The notes beneath the pieces are model-generated. The model was not told the DNA's origin. It saw only the letters and a list, made by a program, of their open reading frames with translations, and made no database searches. This document shows positions 1-9,128 of a stretch of DNA of 64,000 nt, in pieces. This stretch comes from Bacteroidetes bacterium 46-16 (lineage in GTDB: Bacteria; Bacteroidota; Bacteroidia; Chitinophagales; Chitinophagaceae). Within the stretch, counting starts at the first letter, position 1; each line of letters starts with the position of its first letter. The translations under genes were made by a program, and so were the position numbers. The DNA is taken from NCBI GenBank assembly GCA_001897835.1, contig MKUN01000002.1:99780-163779 (forward strand), written 5' to 3'.

Positions 1-612
1 GGCATGACCGCCGGTGAATATGCTAAAATGCTGGTTGGCGAGCAATGGTTGGCGACAGCAAAAAAGCCTGAACTGACCGTTATACCATGCAGCAACTATG
101 ACCATACTAAAAAATATGAACTGCCGGTAGCACCATCGCCCAACCTTAAGACCATGGCAGCAATATACCTGTATCCATCCCTATGCTTTTTTGAAGGCAC
201 CCCTGTAAGTGTGGGGCGGGGCACCGATAAGCCCTTCCAGCAATGGGGGCACCCTGATTTTAAAGGCAAGACCAATTATTTTTTCATACCTAAGAGCAAG
301 GAAGGCGCCAGCAAACCTTTACTCGAAGGGCAGGATTGCTGGGGAAAGCTGCTGGCTGTAAACGAAAAAGAAGCACTGGATAAAGTAAAGAACGGCCTAA
401 ACCTGGAATGGCTGATACAGGCTTATAAATGGTATCCTGATAAAGAAAAATTCTTCTCCGGCTTTTTTGAAAAGCTGGCCGGCACCAGCCAGCTCAGGGA
501 GCAAATAGATGAGGGCCTGACGGCTGAAGAGATCCGCGCAAAATGGCAAAATGATATCGATGCCTTTAAAAAAATACGGAAGAAGTATTTATTATATCCC
601 GACTTCGAATGA
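1..612 (+). CDS. NamZ-like exo-beta-N-acetylmuramidase (DUF1343), C-terminal part
   Basis: The gene runs in from the left edge; only its last ~203 codons are visible and the frame is open from base 1. The visible part matches the C-terminal region of the DUF1343/NamZ family, which removes N-acetylmuramic acid from non-reducing ends of peptidoglycan fragments. The diagnostic stretch is near residues 56-75 of the visible part (YPSLCFFEGTPVSVGRGT). The N-terminal Rossmann-like half and any signal peptide lie outside the window. It is followed 56 bases later by the MMPL fusion gene on the same strand. Family assignment is from motif recognition; substrate is inferred from the family. Confidence 0.8.
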   Translation, partial: GMTAGEYAKMLVGEQWLATAKKPELTVIPCSNYDHTKKYELPVAPSPNLKTMAAIYLYPSLCFFEGTPVSVGRGTDKPFQQWGHPDFKGKTNYFFIPKSKEGASKPLLEGQDCWGKLLAVNEKEALDKVKNGLNLEWLIQAYKWYPDKEKFFSGFFEKLAGTSQLREQIDEGLTAEEIRAKWQNDIDAFKKIRKKYLLYPDFE

Positions 613-668
613 TATAAACATAGTATAACGGTGCATAAACATTATTTTTGCGCCACTCTTATTGAATA

Positions 669-3600
669 ATGCAGGGATTCTTCGTTGGTATTTACGATCT
701 CTTTCAGAAGCGAAAGTTTGTTTGCTGGGCTCTGTTCTTTCTTAGCCTGGGCCTGTGGGCCATCCTGTCGTTTCGTGTTAAGCTGAAGGAAGACATCAGC
801 AGTATGCTGCCGGATAGCAAGGCTATTAAGGCTATGAACGATGTGATCAGCCACACACAGGCCGGTGAGCAGGTGATCTTCCTGATGTCGTTCAAAGACA
901 GTACGCGTACAGATCCTGATAGCCTGATCAATGCAGCCAATGATTTCAGGGCCGAACTGGAACGTAAGTGTGCAAAATGGATAGATACCATTACGTTGCA
1001 GGTGGGCGGCGGTTACGAGGAGGCACTGGTAGATATCTTTCAAAACAATATCCCTTTATTCCTTACCGATAAGGATTTTGCACAGCTTGATAGCCTGGCA
1101 CAACCTGAACGCATCAGGCGCACGCTGGAAAATAACCGGAAAATATTGCTCTCTCCCGAGAGCATTGTATTCAAACGCCTGGTGGCGCAGGATCCCATTG
1201 GTATGTCGGGTCTTGTATGGCGCAAGCTGAAAAGCCTGCAATTCGATCCTAACTATGAACCATATGAAGGCTACTTATTTTCTGCAAATGAAAAAAGGCT
1301 GACCTTCTTCCTGAAACCTAAATACAAGGCCAACCAGACAGGCCAGAACAGCAAGTTTTTTGAAGCAGTTAATGATATAGTGGATAACTGGGAATCGAAG
1401 CATGCTGATGCCCACCTGGTTTATTTTGGCGGCCCGGCAGTAGCAGCCGGCAACGCCATACAAATGCGTACCGATACCATCGTCACTCTGTCGGTCACCA
1501 TTGTGTTACTGCTGGCACTCACATATTACTTTTTCCGGCGCAAGCGCACACCTTTATTATTACTGGTGCCTGTAGTGTATGGTGGCTTGATGGGCATGGG
1601 TATCGTTTACCTGGTGCAGGGCTCAATTTCTGTTATTGCCCTGGGTGCCGGGGCCATTATACTGGGTATCGCCATCGATTTTTCCATACACTTCCTGTCG
1701 CATGCCCGCCATGCCAAAGATGTACGCAGTACTATAGCCGAGCTTACACACCCGCTTACCATTGGCAGCTTTACTACCATCGCTGCATTCCTTTCCCTTA
1801 GTTTTGTACATACACAAATTCTGAAGGACCTGGGCTTATTTGCCGCGGGCAGCCTTACCGGTGCTGCATTATGTACACTTATATTCCTGCCGCATTTCCC
1901 ACTGGGCATCGACCACTCAAGGCAAAAGCCCACCGTATTTGATGCCGCAGCAAAACTGCATCCAGAGCGAAATAAATGGCTGGTACTGTTCATCATACTA
2001 CTAACACCTGTGATGCTGTATTTCGGTGTGCATGTACAGTTCGATAGCGACCTGATGCACCTTAACTACCTCTCGCCACGTATGCAGCAGGCACAGGACG
2101 AGGTGAGCAAAGCCAATGCCTATGCGCTCAGCTCGGTATTCGTAGTGGCAAATGAAAGTAACGAGGAAAAAGCCCTTGAAAAACTGGAAAGCACGTCGCC
2201 GGCTATAAACTACCTGGTACAAAAGGGATGGGTGAGAAGCAGCTCGGACCCTACATTGCTTTTTCCATCAAAGGCCGAACAAACAAAGCGCATAGCGCGC
2301 TGGAACAATTTCTGGACTACGGAGAAAAAGCAGCAGGTCATTAGTGATGTAAATAAAGCGGCTGTTGAACTTGGCTATAATACCGAAGCTTTTTCAGCCT
2401 TTGATAATACCCTTAACAGGTCATATCACACACTCGATACATCAGCAGTTAAAGTGCTGAAGAGCTTATACCCCGCCAGCTTCTCGGCCGATAATACCAA
2501 TCATTATGCTATTGCAGCACTTAAAGTGCCGCAGGAACACCGCAAAGAAGTATTCGACTACCTGGCTACCCAAAAAGATGTAACTATTACCGATAAACAG
2601 CAGGGCGCACTGCAACTGGTCAATATATTGAATAATGACTTCAATCACATTGCCATTTACTCGTCACTCATCGTATTCTTTGCCCTGCTTTTGGGCTATG
2701 GCCGTATAGAGCTTGCACTTATATCTTTCCTGCCCATGGTGATATCATGGATATGGATTTTGGGGCTTATGTCATTGCTTGGCCTTAAATTCAACATTGT
2801 CAATATCATTATTTCCTCGCTCATCTTCGGCCTGGGCGACGACTTTGCCATCTTTACCATGGATGGCCTCGTAGAAAAATATAAGACCGGAAGCAATAAG
2901 CTTATCTCGGTACGTGCCGCCGTATATGTATCTGTAGTAACGGTGATCATAGGCCTTGGCGTATTGCTGCTGGCAAAACATCCCGCACTGAGGTCTATCG
3001 CATTTATATCAGTCACCGGGCTTGTATGCGTACTGTTCATTTCGCAGGTACTGCAACCCTTCCTTTTCAACTGGTTCATACAGAACAGGGCCAATAAGAA
3101 GTTCATGCCCTTTACCTTATGGAGTTTTTTAAAATCGCTCTTTGCATTTGCTTACTTCTTCACCGGCTCAATGGTGCTCACTGTTGCTGGTATTATCCTG
3201 ACCAGGCTTTGGCCCTTCAACCGTAATAAAGCGAAATATATCTATCATGCTTTTGTGAGCAAATACACGTGGAGTATGATGTATATAATGGGAAACCTTA
3301 GGAAAAGGGTATATAATCTGCAGGGCGAGGATTTTAAAACACCTGCAGTATATATTGCCAACCATAGCTCCTTCCTGGATATATTGGTCACTACCATGCT
3401 CAATCCCCACCTCGTATTGCTGACCAATCGCTGGGTGTGGCATTCGCCTGTTTTTGGTGCTGTAGTGCGTATGGCTGAGTATTACCCGGTTGCTGATGGG
3501 GCAGAGCAGAGTCTTGAACCCTTAAGAGACCTCGTGAGCAGGGGCTACTCTGTTGTGGTCTTCCCTGAAGGTACCCGCTCCTATGACGATCGTATAAAGC

Positions 3601-4508
3601 GCTTTCATAAAGGTGCTTTCTATATAGCCGAAGAACTGAAGCTGGATATTGTACCTCTTGTATTGCATGGCATTAGTTATTCCATGCAAAAAGGCGACTG
3701 GCTGCTAAAAGACGGTAATTGCTCCATATATATCCATCCCCGTATCAAACCCGGAGATGAACGCTATGGCAAAACCTACAGTGAAAGAGCAAAACTCATT
3801 GGCCGGTGGATGCGCAGCGAATATGAACAAGTGAAAGAAAAGAATGAGACCCCGGCATACTTCAGGGAGCAATTACTGAGAAGCTATACCTACAAAGGCC
3901 CTGTGCTGGAATGGTATTGCCGTATCAAGACGAAACTGGAAAAGAATTATGAGCCCTTCCACACATTATTGCCTGGGGAGGGCAAATTCTATGATCTTGG
4001 CTGTGGTTACGGCTTTATGAGCTATATGCTGCACTGGGCAGCACCCGGCAGGGCGTTTACCGGTGTGGATTATGATGAGGAAAAGATCGAAACGGCACAA
4101 AACAACTATTTGCGGGATGATAATATAAATTTTGAACATGCCGATGTTACAAGTTATGAACTTGAACCATGCGATGGCATTATTATAAGCGATGTATTGC
4201 ATTATTTGTTACCTGCGCAGCAGGAGCAGTTACTGGAGCGCTGTGTTACAGCCCTTAATGATAATGGCGTCCTCATCATCCGGGATGGGGTGGCAGAACT
4301 TAAAGACAGGCACAAAGGCACCGAGGCAACGGAGTTGTTCTCCACCCGGGTATTCAAGTTCAATAAGGTAGAGAACCAACTCCATTTTATTAACCGTTCG
4401 TTTATAGAATCCTTTACCCGAAAACACAATTTGCAGATAGAAACCCTTGATTTTACGCGTTTTACGTCCAATCTCGTATTTGTGATCAAAAAAATTAATG
4501 ATTTTTAA
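669..4508 (+). CDS. Trifunctional MMPL transporter / lysophospholipid acyltransferase / SAM methyltransferase fusion
   Basis: A 1279-residue fusion of three modules. Residues ~1-870 form an RND/MMPL exporter: one N-terminal membrane helix (~17-35), a large periplasmic loop (~36-270), a helix bundle (~275-410), a second loop (~450-655) and a second bundle (~660-870). Residues ~885-1080 are a PlsC-type acyltransferase with an HX4D box (H899-D904) and an EGTR box (E967-R970). Residues ~1090-1279 are a class I methyltransferase with the SAM loop DLGCGYG (D1109-G1115). This three-domain arrangement is known in Bacteroidota and has been linked to aryl-polyene/flexirubin-type lipid pigment loci. Here no polyene ketosynthase genes flank it, so the substrate is unknown. 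It may acylate and methylate a lipid and then export it; that role is inference. Confidence 0.88.
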   Translation: MQGFFVGIYDLFQKRKFVCWALFFLSLGLWAILSFRVKLKEDISSMLPDSKAIKAMNDVISHTQAGEQVIFLMSFKDSTRTDPDSLINAANDFRAELERKCAKWIDTITLQVGGGYEEALVDIFQNNIPLFLTDKDFAQLDSLAQPERIRRTLENNRKILLSPESIVFKRLVAQDPIGMSGLVWRKLKSLQFDPNYEPYEGYLFSANEKRLTFFLKPKYKANQTGQNSKFFEAVNDIVDNWESKHADAHLVYFGGPAVAAGNAIQMRTDTIVTLSVTIVLLLALTYYFFRRKRTPLLLLVPVVYGGLMGMGIVYLVQGSISVIALGAGAIILGIAIDFSIHFLSHARHAKDVRSTIAELTHPLTIGSFTTIAAFLSLSFVHTQILKDLGLFAAGSLTGAALCTLIFLPHFPLGIDHSRQKPTVFDAAAKLHPERNKWLVLFIILLTPVMLYFGVHVQFDSDLMHLNYLSPRMQQAQDEVSKANAYALSSVFVVANESNEEKALEKLESTSPAINYLVQKGWVRSSSDPTLLFPSKAEQTKRIARWNNFWTTEKKQQVISDVNKAAVELGYNTEAFSAFDNTLNRSYHTLDTSAVKVLKSLYPASFSADNTNHYAIAALKVPQEHRKEVFDYLATQKDVTITDKQQGALQLVNILNNDFNHIAIYSSLIVFFALLLGYGRIELALISFLPMVISWIWILGLMSLLGLKFNIVNIIISSLIFGLGDDFAIFTMDGLVEKYKTGSNKLISVRAAVYVSVVTVIIGLGVLLLAKHPALRSIAFISVTGLVCVLFISQVLQPFLFNWFIQNRANKKFMPFTLWSFLKSLFAFAYFFTGSMVLTVAGIILTRLWPFNRNKAKYIYHAFVSKYTWSMMYIMGNLRKRVYNLQGEDFKTPAVYIANHSSFLDILVTTMLNPHLVLLTNRWVWHSPVFGAVVRMAEYYPVADGAEQSLEPLRDLVSRGYSVVVFPEGTRSYDDRIKRFHKGAFYIAEELKLDIVPLVLHGISYSMQKGDWLLKDGNCSIYIHPRIKPGDERYGKTYSERAKLIGRWMRSEYEQVKEKNETPAYFREQLLRSYTYKGPVLEWYCRIKTKLEKNYEPFHTLLPGEGKFYDLGCGYGFMSYMLHWAAPGRAFTGVDYDEEKIETAQNNYLRDDNINFEHADVTSYELEPCDGIIISDVLHYLLPAQQEQLLERCVTALNDNGVLIIRDGVAELKDRHKGTEATELFSTRVFKFNKVENQLHFINRSFIESFTRKHNLQIETLDFTRFTSNLVFVIKKINDF

Positions 4509-4581
4509 TGTTTTTTTACAACTTTATACCTAACTTAGTAGCTAATATTACAGTCTAATAATTTTAATAAAACAGCATAAC

Positions 4582-4968
4582 ATGAAAAAAACGCTTCTAT
4601 TTATTGCATTAGTATTTGGTGCTGCAAACCTTACATACGCTCAGCAGGTTCATAAAGCTGCCATTGTTCAGAATGACAAGAACGCTCAAATGACGCCAGA
4701 TCAGCGCATTAGCAAGCAAGTTGAGAAAATGACCAGGGCACTGAGCCTTACCGAGCAGCAGCAGACGAGCATTAAGCAAATAATGAAGTCAGGTTATCAG
4801 TCTTTAGAACCTGCAAGAGAAGCAAAAGATCATGCTAAAGCTAATCAAATAAAGAAAAACATCGAGCAGCAGGTAGCTGCTGTGCTTACGCCTGTACAAA
4901 AAGCCAAGTTCGACAAAATGATGGCGAGCAAAAAGAGCAAAGGCAACAGCATGATGGAAACGAATTAG
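4582..4968 (+). CDS. Small periplasmic Spy/CpxP-like protein with two LTxxQ motifs
   Basis: 128 residues with a clear signal peptide (cleavage after ~residue 20, ...TYA|QQ). The mature part is mostly helical and charged and carries two LTxxQ-type motifs, LTEQQ (56-60) and LTPVQ (102-106), the hallmark of the Spy/CpxP periplasmic chaperone and stress-sensor family. Length is close to Spy. It stands alone between the fusion gene and a convergent ABC permease and is followed directly by a strong hairpin terminator. The chaperone role is inferred from the family. Confidence 0.7.
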   Translation: MKKTLLFIALVFGAANLTYAQQVHKAAIVQNDKNAQMTPDQRISKQVEKMTRALSLTEQQQTSIKQIMKSGYQSLEPAREAKDHAKANQIKKNIEQQVAAVLTPVQKAKFDKMMASKKSKGNSMMETN

Positions 4969-4991
4969 TACATCAAGATATACTTTATAAA

Positions 4992-5015
4992 GAAGCCCCG
5001 AAAATTCGGGGCTTC
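4992..5015. terminator. Bidirectional hairpin terminator between convergent genes
   Basis: An 11-base inverted repeat (GAAGCCCCGAA/TTCGGGGCTTC) with a tiny A-rich loop, followed by TTTT on the plus strand and by a T/A-rich tract on the minus strand. It lies between the Spy-like gene (+) and the ABC permease (-), and probably ends both transcripts. Confidence 0.85.
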
Positions 5016-5017
5016 TT

Positions 5018-6325
5018 TTATTGAATGGAATGTCCCCGCTTATTATACTTATAGATGCTTACCAGCCATAGGCAGGTGCCGAAGCATAAAAGGAAAACGA
5101 TATGCTGTACTATATCTGCAAAGCTGCCATTTCTCAGGATCAGTTCATGAACACCATCGAGCGCCCAATGCAATGGCGATAACAGGGCCACTTTTTGCAT
5201 TGCGGGTGAGAGTAGTTCTATAGGAACCCATATACCACCCATGGCCGAAAAGATAACGATGGAGATGGCACCAAAGGGCAGGGCCTGGTTGGTGGTCTTA
5301 AATATGGTACCAACAAAATACCCATAGGAAGTGGCTGCAAAACCAATAGCAAAAGCCATAGGTATAAGGGCCATCGGGTGAAGACCAAGATGAAGTGCCG
5401 GTAATTGTATCAGCGGCATCACCCATATACCGATACTGCACATTACAGCAAACTGTACTACGCACACCATGGTATAAAATAATATTTTACCCAAAGCCAC
5501 CGAAATATGGGCCCTGGGTATCAGCTCTATCCTCAGGGCACTGCCTTCCTCGCGCTCACGTATGATGTGGCCGCCTATCGGCACCACGATGAAGAAAATA
5601 CCGAATATGGCCCATGCAGGCACATTATGCTGCACCGAGTTCATATGATGAGTATATGCCCCTTTATCATTCAGTGCCTCTTCTTTCAGCCCTACACCGT
5701 CAAAGACCTTTGCCATACTTTCATCATCGGTAGTACTGCTGTCTTCATTGCTCATCCGGCTTAGTTTCGATACTCGTTTTACCAGCTCATTGCTGCAGGC
5801 ATAGGTGATGTACTTGTCCAGGGCATAATTGATGGATGTGCGGAATGTGGGTTTGGACACTGGGTCGAAGTACATACGGATGTAAGCGTCGTTCCTATGC
5901 TCACGCACGGGCAGGGTACTACCCAAGCCTAGCTTTTTCGACAGGTTATTGGCAATGGTGTTGGCAGAGTTTACCACTTCGGCCGTTGCACCCTTAGGTA
6001 TCACGATACCTACTTTATATTTCCCTTGCATCAGCAGTGTTTTAAGCTTTTGATCGCTTAAAGGCTGCCCGTCAATACTGTCTATTACGTGGAAGTTTTT
6101 GCTCTGCTTCAAGCCGTCTTTTATCTGCCCGGCAAGGCTGCCGTGATCGTTGTCGGCCAGCAGCAGGTCGAAGCGCAGCTCCTGGTAGTCCCGGAAGGGG
6201 GCATCCTGCACCAGCGCCATTACAATAATAAGAATGGCAGGCATGATGAACAGCAGCAGCAACCCGGCCAGGTCGCGGCGGAATAATATCCATTCTTTTA
6301 TTATTGTTGCAAGTGTTTTGCGCAT
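5018..6325 (-). CDS. ABC-2 type transporter permease
   Basis: 435 residues with the ABC-2 permease layout: one membrane helix at ~21-41, a long extracytoplasmic segment (~42-235), then about five helices (~236-430). It starts 7 bases after the stop of the ATP-binding subunit gene and is the last gene of a run that includes tryptophan 2,3-dioxygenase. The closest type is the YhhJ/DrrB-like exporter class. The cargo cannot be read from sequence. Confidence 0.85.
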   Translation of the reverse strand: MRKTLATIIKEWILFRRDLAGLLLLFIMPAILIIVMALVQDAPFRDYQELRFDLLLADNDHGSLAGQIKDGLKQSKNFHVIDSIDGQPLSDQKLKTLLMQGKYKVGIVIPKGATAEVVNSANTIANNLSKKLGLGSTLPVREHRNDAYIRMYFDPVSKPTFRTSINYALDKYITYACSNELVKRVSKLSRMSNEDSSTTDDESMAKVFDGVGLKEEALNDKGAYTHHMNSVQHNVPAWAIFGIFFIVVPIGGHIIREREEGSALRIELIPRAHISVALGKILFYTMVCVVQFAVMCSIGIWVMPLIQLPALHLGLHPMALIPMAFAIGFAATSYGYFVGTIFKTTNQALPFGAISIVIFSAMGGIWVPIELLSPAMQKVALLSPLHWALDGVHELILRNGSFADIVQHIVFLLCFGTCLWLVSIYKYNKRGHSIQ

Positions 6326-6332
6326 AACTTCT

Positions 6333-7079
6333 TTAGTCCCTTACCGAATGGCCTGTATAATGCAGAAATACATCCTCCAGCCTGCTGCAGCCGGCAGTCT
6401 GTGCCACCAGTTCTTTAGGGCTGCCGTTTACAATAAATTTACCTTCATCTATGATCACTACCTCATCGCATAGCTGCTCCGCCTCTTCAAGCAGGTGCGA
6501 GGTATAAAGGATCGTATTACCACGCTTATGATATTCGTCGAGAAAGCTCATTATCATCGCCCTCGACTGCACATCTACCCCGGCAGTAGGCTCATCGAGT
6601 ACCAGCAGTTGAGGCTCATGCAGCAGCGAGGCTATGATATTGGCCCTGCGCTTCATACCACCGCTATACCTGCCCACGCGTTTATCAGCATGCTTTTCCA
6701 GGCCCAGCCGTTCCAGCAGGTTTTGGGCCCGCTCTTTTACAATATTATCCTGCAGGCCATAAAGCCTGCCTATATACATAAAGTTTTCCCATGCGCTCAT
6801 GTTATAGAACAGGGCTATCTGCTGAGGCACTACTCCTGTCATCCGGCGGATGGCCAGCGTATCCCTGCTGCAATCCATGTCATATATCCGGGCACTGCCG
6901 CTATCGGCATCCACCAGCCCGCACAGTATATTGATGCAGGTGGTCTTACCTGCACCATTGGGGCCCAGCAGTCCCATTACCTGGTTCTTCTTCACACTAA
7001 GGCTTAGCCCATCCAGCGCAGGGTTCCATGCGCCTTTGTACTGTTTATGTAATCCGTCTATCTCTATGGCAAAAGGCAT
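6333..7079 (-). CDS. ABC transporter ATP-binding protein
   Basis: 248 residues from the ATG at 7079. A longer open frame to 7256 exists but overlaps the dioxygenase gene, and homology begins only at MPFAIEIDGLHKQY. Walker A (GPNGAGKT), the signature (SGGMKRR, a CcmA/DrrA-like variant) and Walker B (LLVLDEPTAGVD) are all present. It starts 16 bases after the tryptophan dioxygenase stop and is 7 bases ahead of the ABC-2 permease, so the three genes are probably co-transcribed. Together with the permease it forms a minimal ABC-2 exporter. Confidence 0.9.
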   Translation of the reverse strand: MPFAIEIDGLHKQYKGAWNPALDGLSLSVKKNQVMGLLGPNGAGKTTCINILCGLVDADSGSARIYDMDCSRDTLAIRRMTGVVPQQIALFYNMSAWENFMYIGRLYGLQDNIVKERAQNLLERLGLEKHADKRVGRYSGGMKRRANIIASLLHEPQLLVLDEPTAGVDVQSRAMIMSFLDEYHKRGNTILYTSHLLEEAEQLCDEVVIIDEGKFIVNGSPKELVAQTAGCSRLEDVFLHYTGHSVRD

Positions 7080-7095
7080 CGGGGATACTGGTAAT

Positions 7096-8127
7096 TTAAT
7101 GATAGCCCAGGCTTTTGATGAGTGTATCAGGTAGTTTGGGCAATAAATGTCGTGGCAGCAGGAACGAGGTAAGCTCTGCCAGCTCTTTGAATATATAGTG
7201 GCTGTCGGCCGCGGCTCGCAGGTAGTCGGCACCGCTGCTGCCCCCTGTGCCCACACGCTTGCCTATGGTACGCTGCACCATATGTATATGCCGGTGCCGC
7301 CACATCGAGAGCAACTCATCTATTTCCAGCAGGGTATCCAGCAGTTCATAAGGCAGGTGCAGCATAGGATAGTCGCGGTACAGCATGATGAAGAGGGCAT
7401 TCCTGTTGGCGTCGGGGCTGAAGCGCCGCTCGGCAGGGTAGCTGCCATCGTTCATGAACAGCAGGTCGAAGGTTTCCAGGTTGCTGCGCTCCGCATCCTG
7501 CAGGCTCTCTTCATAAGCTTTGCGGTAGGTAGCCCAGAAGTTGGCCCCTTCAGCTTCGTGCCAGTACGAAGGGTCTTTTATAAAAGGCATACGTTCCAGC
7601 CACCTGTTGATGAGCACCAGGAGCGATTCTTCGCTTTCCGCCTTCTTCACCAGCGCTACATCTGCCTCGTTAAGCTGCGTCAGGTAATAGTTCTTTGCAT
7701 GTCGTTGTTCAAAGGCAAGGCCCAGTGTAGCCTCGATCATCTTGAACTGTATGCTCTGGAAACCCGATGCCGGCCGCAACAGGTCGCGAAAGTCGAGAAA
7801 ATCGAGCGGGGTCATCGTCTCCAGTACCGCCATCTGGCCCACGGCCACTTCCAGTATGCGGCTCACGCGCTCCAGGCGGTGCACCGTATTATATATGTCG
7901 GGGGTATTGTTATGTATATTGGGCTGCTTAAAGATACCGCGCACCACTTCCAGTTCATGCAGTATCTGCTTGAACCATAGCTCGTAGGCCTGGTGTATGA
8001 TGATGAACAGCATCTCATCATCGGCCCTGATGCCCTCTTTATTGCTCTCGGGCTCCTGGGCATTCAATATTTTATCAAGCTGAAGGTATTCCGAATAATA
8101 GACCGGTTTCCGTTCTTTCTTTTCCAT
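7096..8127 (-). CDS. kynA: Tryptophan 2,3-dioxygenase family protein with an altered distal pocket
   Basis: 343 residues, close to the usual length of heme tryptophan/indoleamine dioxygenases, which open the Trp indole ring to N-formylkynurenine. Family marks: YSEYLQLDKIL (11-21), IIIHQAYELWFKQIL, the RPASGFQS stretch, the proximal heme ligand H280 (in the HIHMVQR context) and the GTGGSSG loop after it. The oddity is at residue 36: the highly conserved HDE motif, whose His is the distal base contacting the indole NH (H55 in Xanthomonas, H76 in human), reads DDE here (GAT GAT GAG on the coding strand). Activity may therefore be altered. It is first of three closely spaced genes with an ABC-2 exporter; other kynurenine pathway genes are not in the window. 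Confidence 0.9.
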   Translation of the reverse strand: MEKKERKPVYYSEYLQLDKILNAQEPESNKEGIRADDEMLFIIIHQAYELWFKQILHELEVVRGIFKQPNIHNNTPDIYNTVHRLERVSRILEVAVGQMAVLETMTPLDFLDFRDLLRPASGFQSIQFKMIEATLGLAFEQRHAKNYYLTQLNEADVALVKKAESEESLLVLINRWLERMPFIKDPSYWHEAEGANFWATYRKAYEESLQDAERSNLETFDLLFMNDGSYPAERRFSPDANRNALFIMLYRDYPMLHLPYELLDTLLEIDELLSMWRHRHIHMVQRTIGKRVGTGGSSGADYLRAAADSHYIFKELAELTSFLLPRHLLPKLPDTLIKSLGYH

Positions 8128-8182
8128 ATGGGGGCTGAAATTACTAAATGTTACAGGGCAAGTGAAATGATCAATATCATAC

Positions 8183-8935
8183 TCACTTAACTATCCTGCC
8201 AATGCGCATAAAAATAGGGAATATAACTTCTTTTAGCTCATTGCTTTTCCAATGTTTTTCCAGTTGCTCAGCTATGAGGTCCACCGGGCTGTGGCCATGC
8301 TTAGCCTTAAAATGTCCTGCGCTCGACCATGTATTCAAATAACCCTTCAATTGTTCCGCTGTCCACCTTACCCTGTTGTAGCAAACCGGCGCCTCCAACT
8401 CTTCGAAAGGGAAGGGTATTGTTTGGTAGCGCTCGTCCACATACTTACGCTCTTTATCCCAGTAGAGCCCCAATATGTCCACATAGATATTGTTCACTAT
8501 CTCGTCGATGGGGCCATTGTCCACCTGTAGCAGTATATAGGTCCAGGCTGCTATTATGGCCCCGTCTTTGGCCACACGCTGCACCTCGTTGTAGAAGGGC
8601 CCGAAATCGAACCAGTGTATGGCCTGTGCCACGGTAATAAGGTCCACGCTGTCCGCGGGCAGGCTGGTTTGCTCGGCACGCTCCAGTTTGTATATGATAT
8701 TCGGTGCCTGCACGGCATTGTCCAATTGTTTTTGGCTGATGTCGGTGGCATATACCGTCTTGAAATGCCCGGCCAGCACTATAGCTACCTGCCCGTTGCC
8801 CGTGCCGCAGTCCCAGGCCATATCGAAGCCCTTCACGAGGCCCAGCAAATGGTCATATAATTCCTGGGGGGTATTGGGCCGGTATTGGGCATATCCTGCT
8901 GCCTGCTGCGAGAAGATATCTTTAACATTGTTCAT
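8183..8935 (-). CDS. Class I SAM-dependent methyltransferase
   Basis: 250 residues from the ATG at 8935. The open frame continues to 9010, but the upstream residues do not resemble the family. Motif I appears as WDCGTGNG followed by the acidic TDIS end of strand 2; the family pattern FSQQAAGYAQYRPNTP at the N-terminus is typical of Methyltransf_11/25 enzymes of the yeast TMT1-like group. Substrate unknown. It lies 55 bases upstream of the tryptophan dioxygenase on the same strand and could be read in the same transcript. Confidence 0.82.
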   Translation of the reverse strand: MNNVKDIFSQQAAGYAQYRPNTPQELYDHLLGLVKGFDMAWDCGTGNGQVAIVLAGHFKTVYATDISQKQLDNAVQAPNIIYKLERAEQTSLPADSVDLITVAQAIHWFDFGPFYNEVQRVAKDGAIIAAWTYILLQVDNGPIDEIVNNIYVDILGLYWDKERKYVDERYQTIPFPFEELEAPVCYNRVRWTAEQLKGYLNTWSSAGHFKAKHGHSPVDLIAEQLEKHWKSNELKEVIFPIFMRIGRIVK

Positions 8936-9128
8936 CTTGATGCTATTTGCCTTTTTCAATGGTAAGATGGAACTCCCCTCAGCCAAAGAATAAAACCAAC
9001 ATAATGTCATATAATGTTACGGTCCTGCTAATTTCAGCTTTACCGGGTCGTTTCATTTGGCTATGCTTTTGCGCTTGCTTACATTTACAAAGCTAATCTA
9101 TCCCGTGTATTAAAAAACGTATCGCATT

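Noticed and set aside
7080..7256. N-terminal extension of the ABC ATP-binding protein up to 7256
   Set aside because: It overlaps the end of the dioxygenase gene and has no similarity to the ABC family; the ATG at 7079 fits the family start.
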